Below are positions 6,569 through 7,352 of a stretch of DNA of 7,352 bases, one piece after another (within the stretch, counting starts at the first letter, position 1; every line of letters starts with the position of its first letter). A program made the translations under genes and the position numbers. Source of the DNA: Bacteroidetes/Chlorobi group bacterium ChocPot_Mid (lineage in GTDB: Bacteria > Bacteroidota > Ignavibacteria > Kapaibacteriales > UBA2268); assembly GCA_003731675.1 (NCBI GenBank), contig RCNQ01000170.1:1-7352 (forward strand), in the 5' to 3' direction. The notes beneath the pieces were generated by a model. It was not told where the DNA came from. It did no database searches and saw only the letters and a list, made by a program, of their open reading frames with translations.

Positions 6569-7352
6569 AACCATTCATTAAATTTTGAATCTCGGATTTC
6601 TTCCACACATTTTTTCACTTCCTGTACCCTCTCTTTAGGACATACAAGAACTGCATCATCGGTCACTACAACTACCATACCATCAAGCCCCAGTCCCGCA
6701 AATAACACTTTTTTACTTTCTGTTGCATTCACAACGATTGTATTCTGTGAATCAACCAAAACACTTTTTCCCTGAACAATATTATTGTCTTTATTAGCAG
6801 TTTTTACTCTTTGCAATGAATCCCAGCTCCCTATATCATCCCATTCGAAAAGTGCTTTTGCCACTACGACATTGTCTGCTTTTTCCATCAAACCATAATC
6901 TATTGATACATCAGGAAAACCTTTGTAGATTTCATTTATTGATGACAATGACTCTCCCATAACAACATTAGTCTTGCCTTTATATTTTTCTGCCATCGTA
7001 TTAATCAAATTTCCCACCTCAGGCAGATTTTTGTTCATACTCTCAATAAAAGCATCCAAACGCCAGAAAAACATTCCACTGTTCCAAAGATAATTTCCAC
7101 TCCCAAGGTAACTTTTCGCTTTTTCCAAATCAGGTTTCTCGCGAAAAGCTTTGACTGGTAAAATCTGTTGTTCAATACCTTGAGCTTCCACTTCAATATA
7201 ACCATAACCTGTTTCAGGTCTCGTCGGCTTTATTCCGATAGTACACAAAAACTTATTTTGTTCAACATAACTTAATGCTGTATCTACAGTCCTTACAAAA
7301 GCATCATTTGGCTTAATACTTTGGTCTGCAGTCAGAACTGCGACTGAAATAT
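6565..7352 (-). CDS. manC: Mannose-1-phosphate guanylyltransferase, N-terminus beyond window edge
   Basis: The frame is open to the right edge and gives the last 261 residues of the protein; the TTG near 7248 is internal, not a start. The enzyme makes GDP-mannose from mannose 1-phosphate and GTP in the cytosol, for surface polysaccharides, glycolipids or deoxysugars. Visible blocks are AVLTADQSIKPNDAF near the edge, TIGIKPTRPETGYGYIEVE, VKAFREKPDLEKA, NYLWNSGMFFWR, VSIDYGLMEKADNVVV and WDDIGSWDSL, all typical of the family. The usual PADH before the first of these reads TADQ here. The protein ends soon after the VLVCPKERVQEVKKCVEEI helix. It is therefore the short form of about 350 residues, without the C-terminal phosphomannose isomerase cupin of longer ManC proteins. 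The N-terminal nucleotide-binding loop lies outside the window. The stop TGA overlaps the next ATG as ATGA, so it is translationally coupled to the Omp85-like gene. Assignment is strong for the family. Confidence 0.93.
   Translation of the reverse strand, partial: ISVAVLTADQSIKPNDAFVRTVDTALSYVEQNKFLCTIGIKPTRPETGYGYIEVEAQGIEQQILPVKAFREKPDLEKAKSYLGSGNYLWNSGMFFWRLDAFIESMNKNLPEVGNLINTMAEKYKGKTNVVMGESLSSINEIYKGFPDVSIDYGLMEKADNVVVAKALFEWDDIGSWDSLQRVKTANKDNNIVQGKSVLVDSQNTIVVNATESKKVLFAGLGLDGMVVVVTDDAVLVCPKERVQEVKKCVEEIRDSKFNEWL

Overview
The window is AT-rich (about one third G+C by eye) and comes from a Gram-negative-type bacterium. It encodes an outer-membrane porin of the phosphate-selective O/P type, an Omp85-type barrel and an Sec-exported lipoprotein. 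The porin family and the AT-rich diderm gene style point to the Bacteroidota/Ignavibacteriota/Chlorobiota (FCB) group. This placement is an inference from protein families, not a phylogenetic result. A Shine-Dalgarno-like AGGAG before one gene would be less usual for classical Bacteroidia.

Layout. Positions 1-3441 hold three minus-strand genes read right to left. They are a bifunctional chorismate mutase/DAHP synthase (2404-3441), a lipoprotein combining a cadherin-like beta-sandwich with an arylsulfate sulfotransferase (ASST) domain (896-2326), and a P-loop PAPS-type sulfotransferase (1-889) cut by the left edge. The two sulfotransferase genes lie 6 nt apart and are probably co-translated. 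Positions 3442-3724 form an AT-rich divergent intergenic region with a plausible sigma70-like promoter for the only plus-strand gene, a porin (3725-4921). Twelve bases further on, the second minus-strand block converges on it. This block is a mannose-1-phosphate guanylyltransferase (6565-7352, N-terminus beyond the right edge), coupled by an ATGA overlap to a single-POTRA Omp85-family outer-membrane protein (4934-6568).

How the genes may work together. The right block links GDP-mannose supply with an outer-membrane barrel and looks like cell-envelope biogenesis. The left block is the most interesting part. The first enzyme of the shikimate pathway, the source of phenolic metabolites, sits upstream of two unrelated sulfotransferases. 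One is predicted to be cytosolic and PAPS-using, and the other is exported and belongs to a family that uses aryl sulfates as donors. A phenol-mediated sulfate relay from cytosol to envelope is a testable but unproven reading. No RNA genes, CRISPR arrays, insertion sequences or clear terminators were seen.
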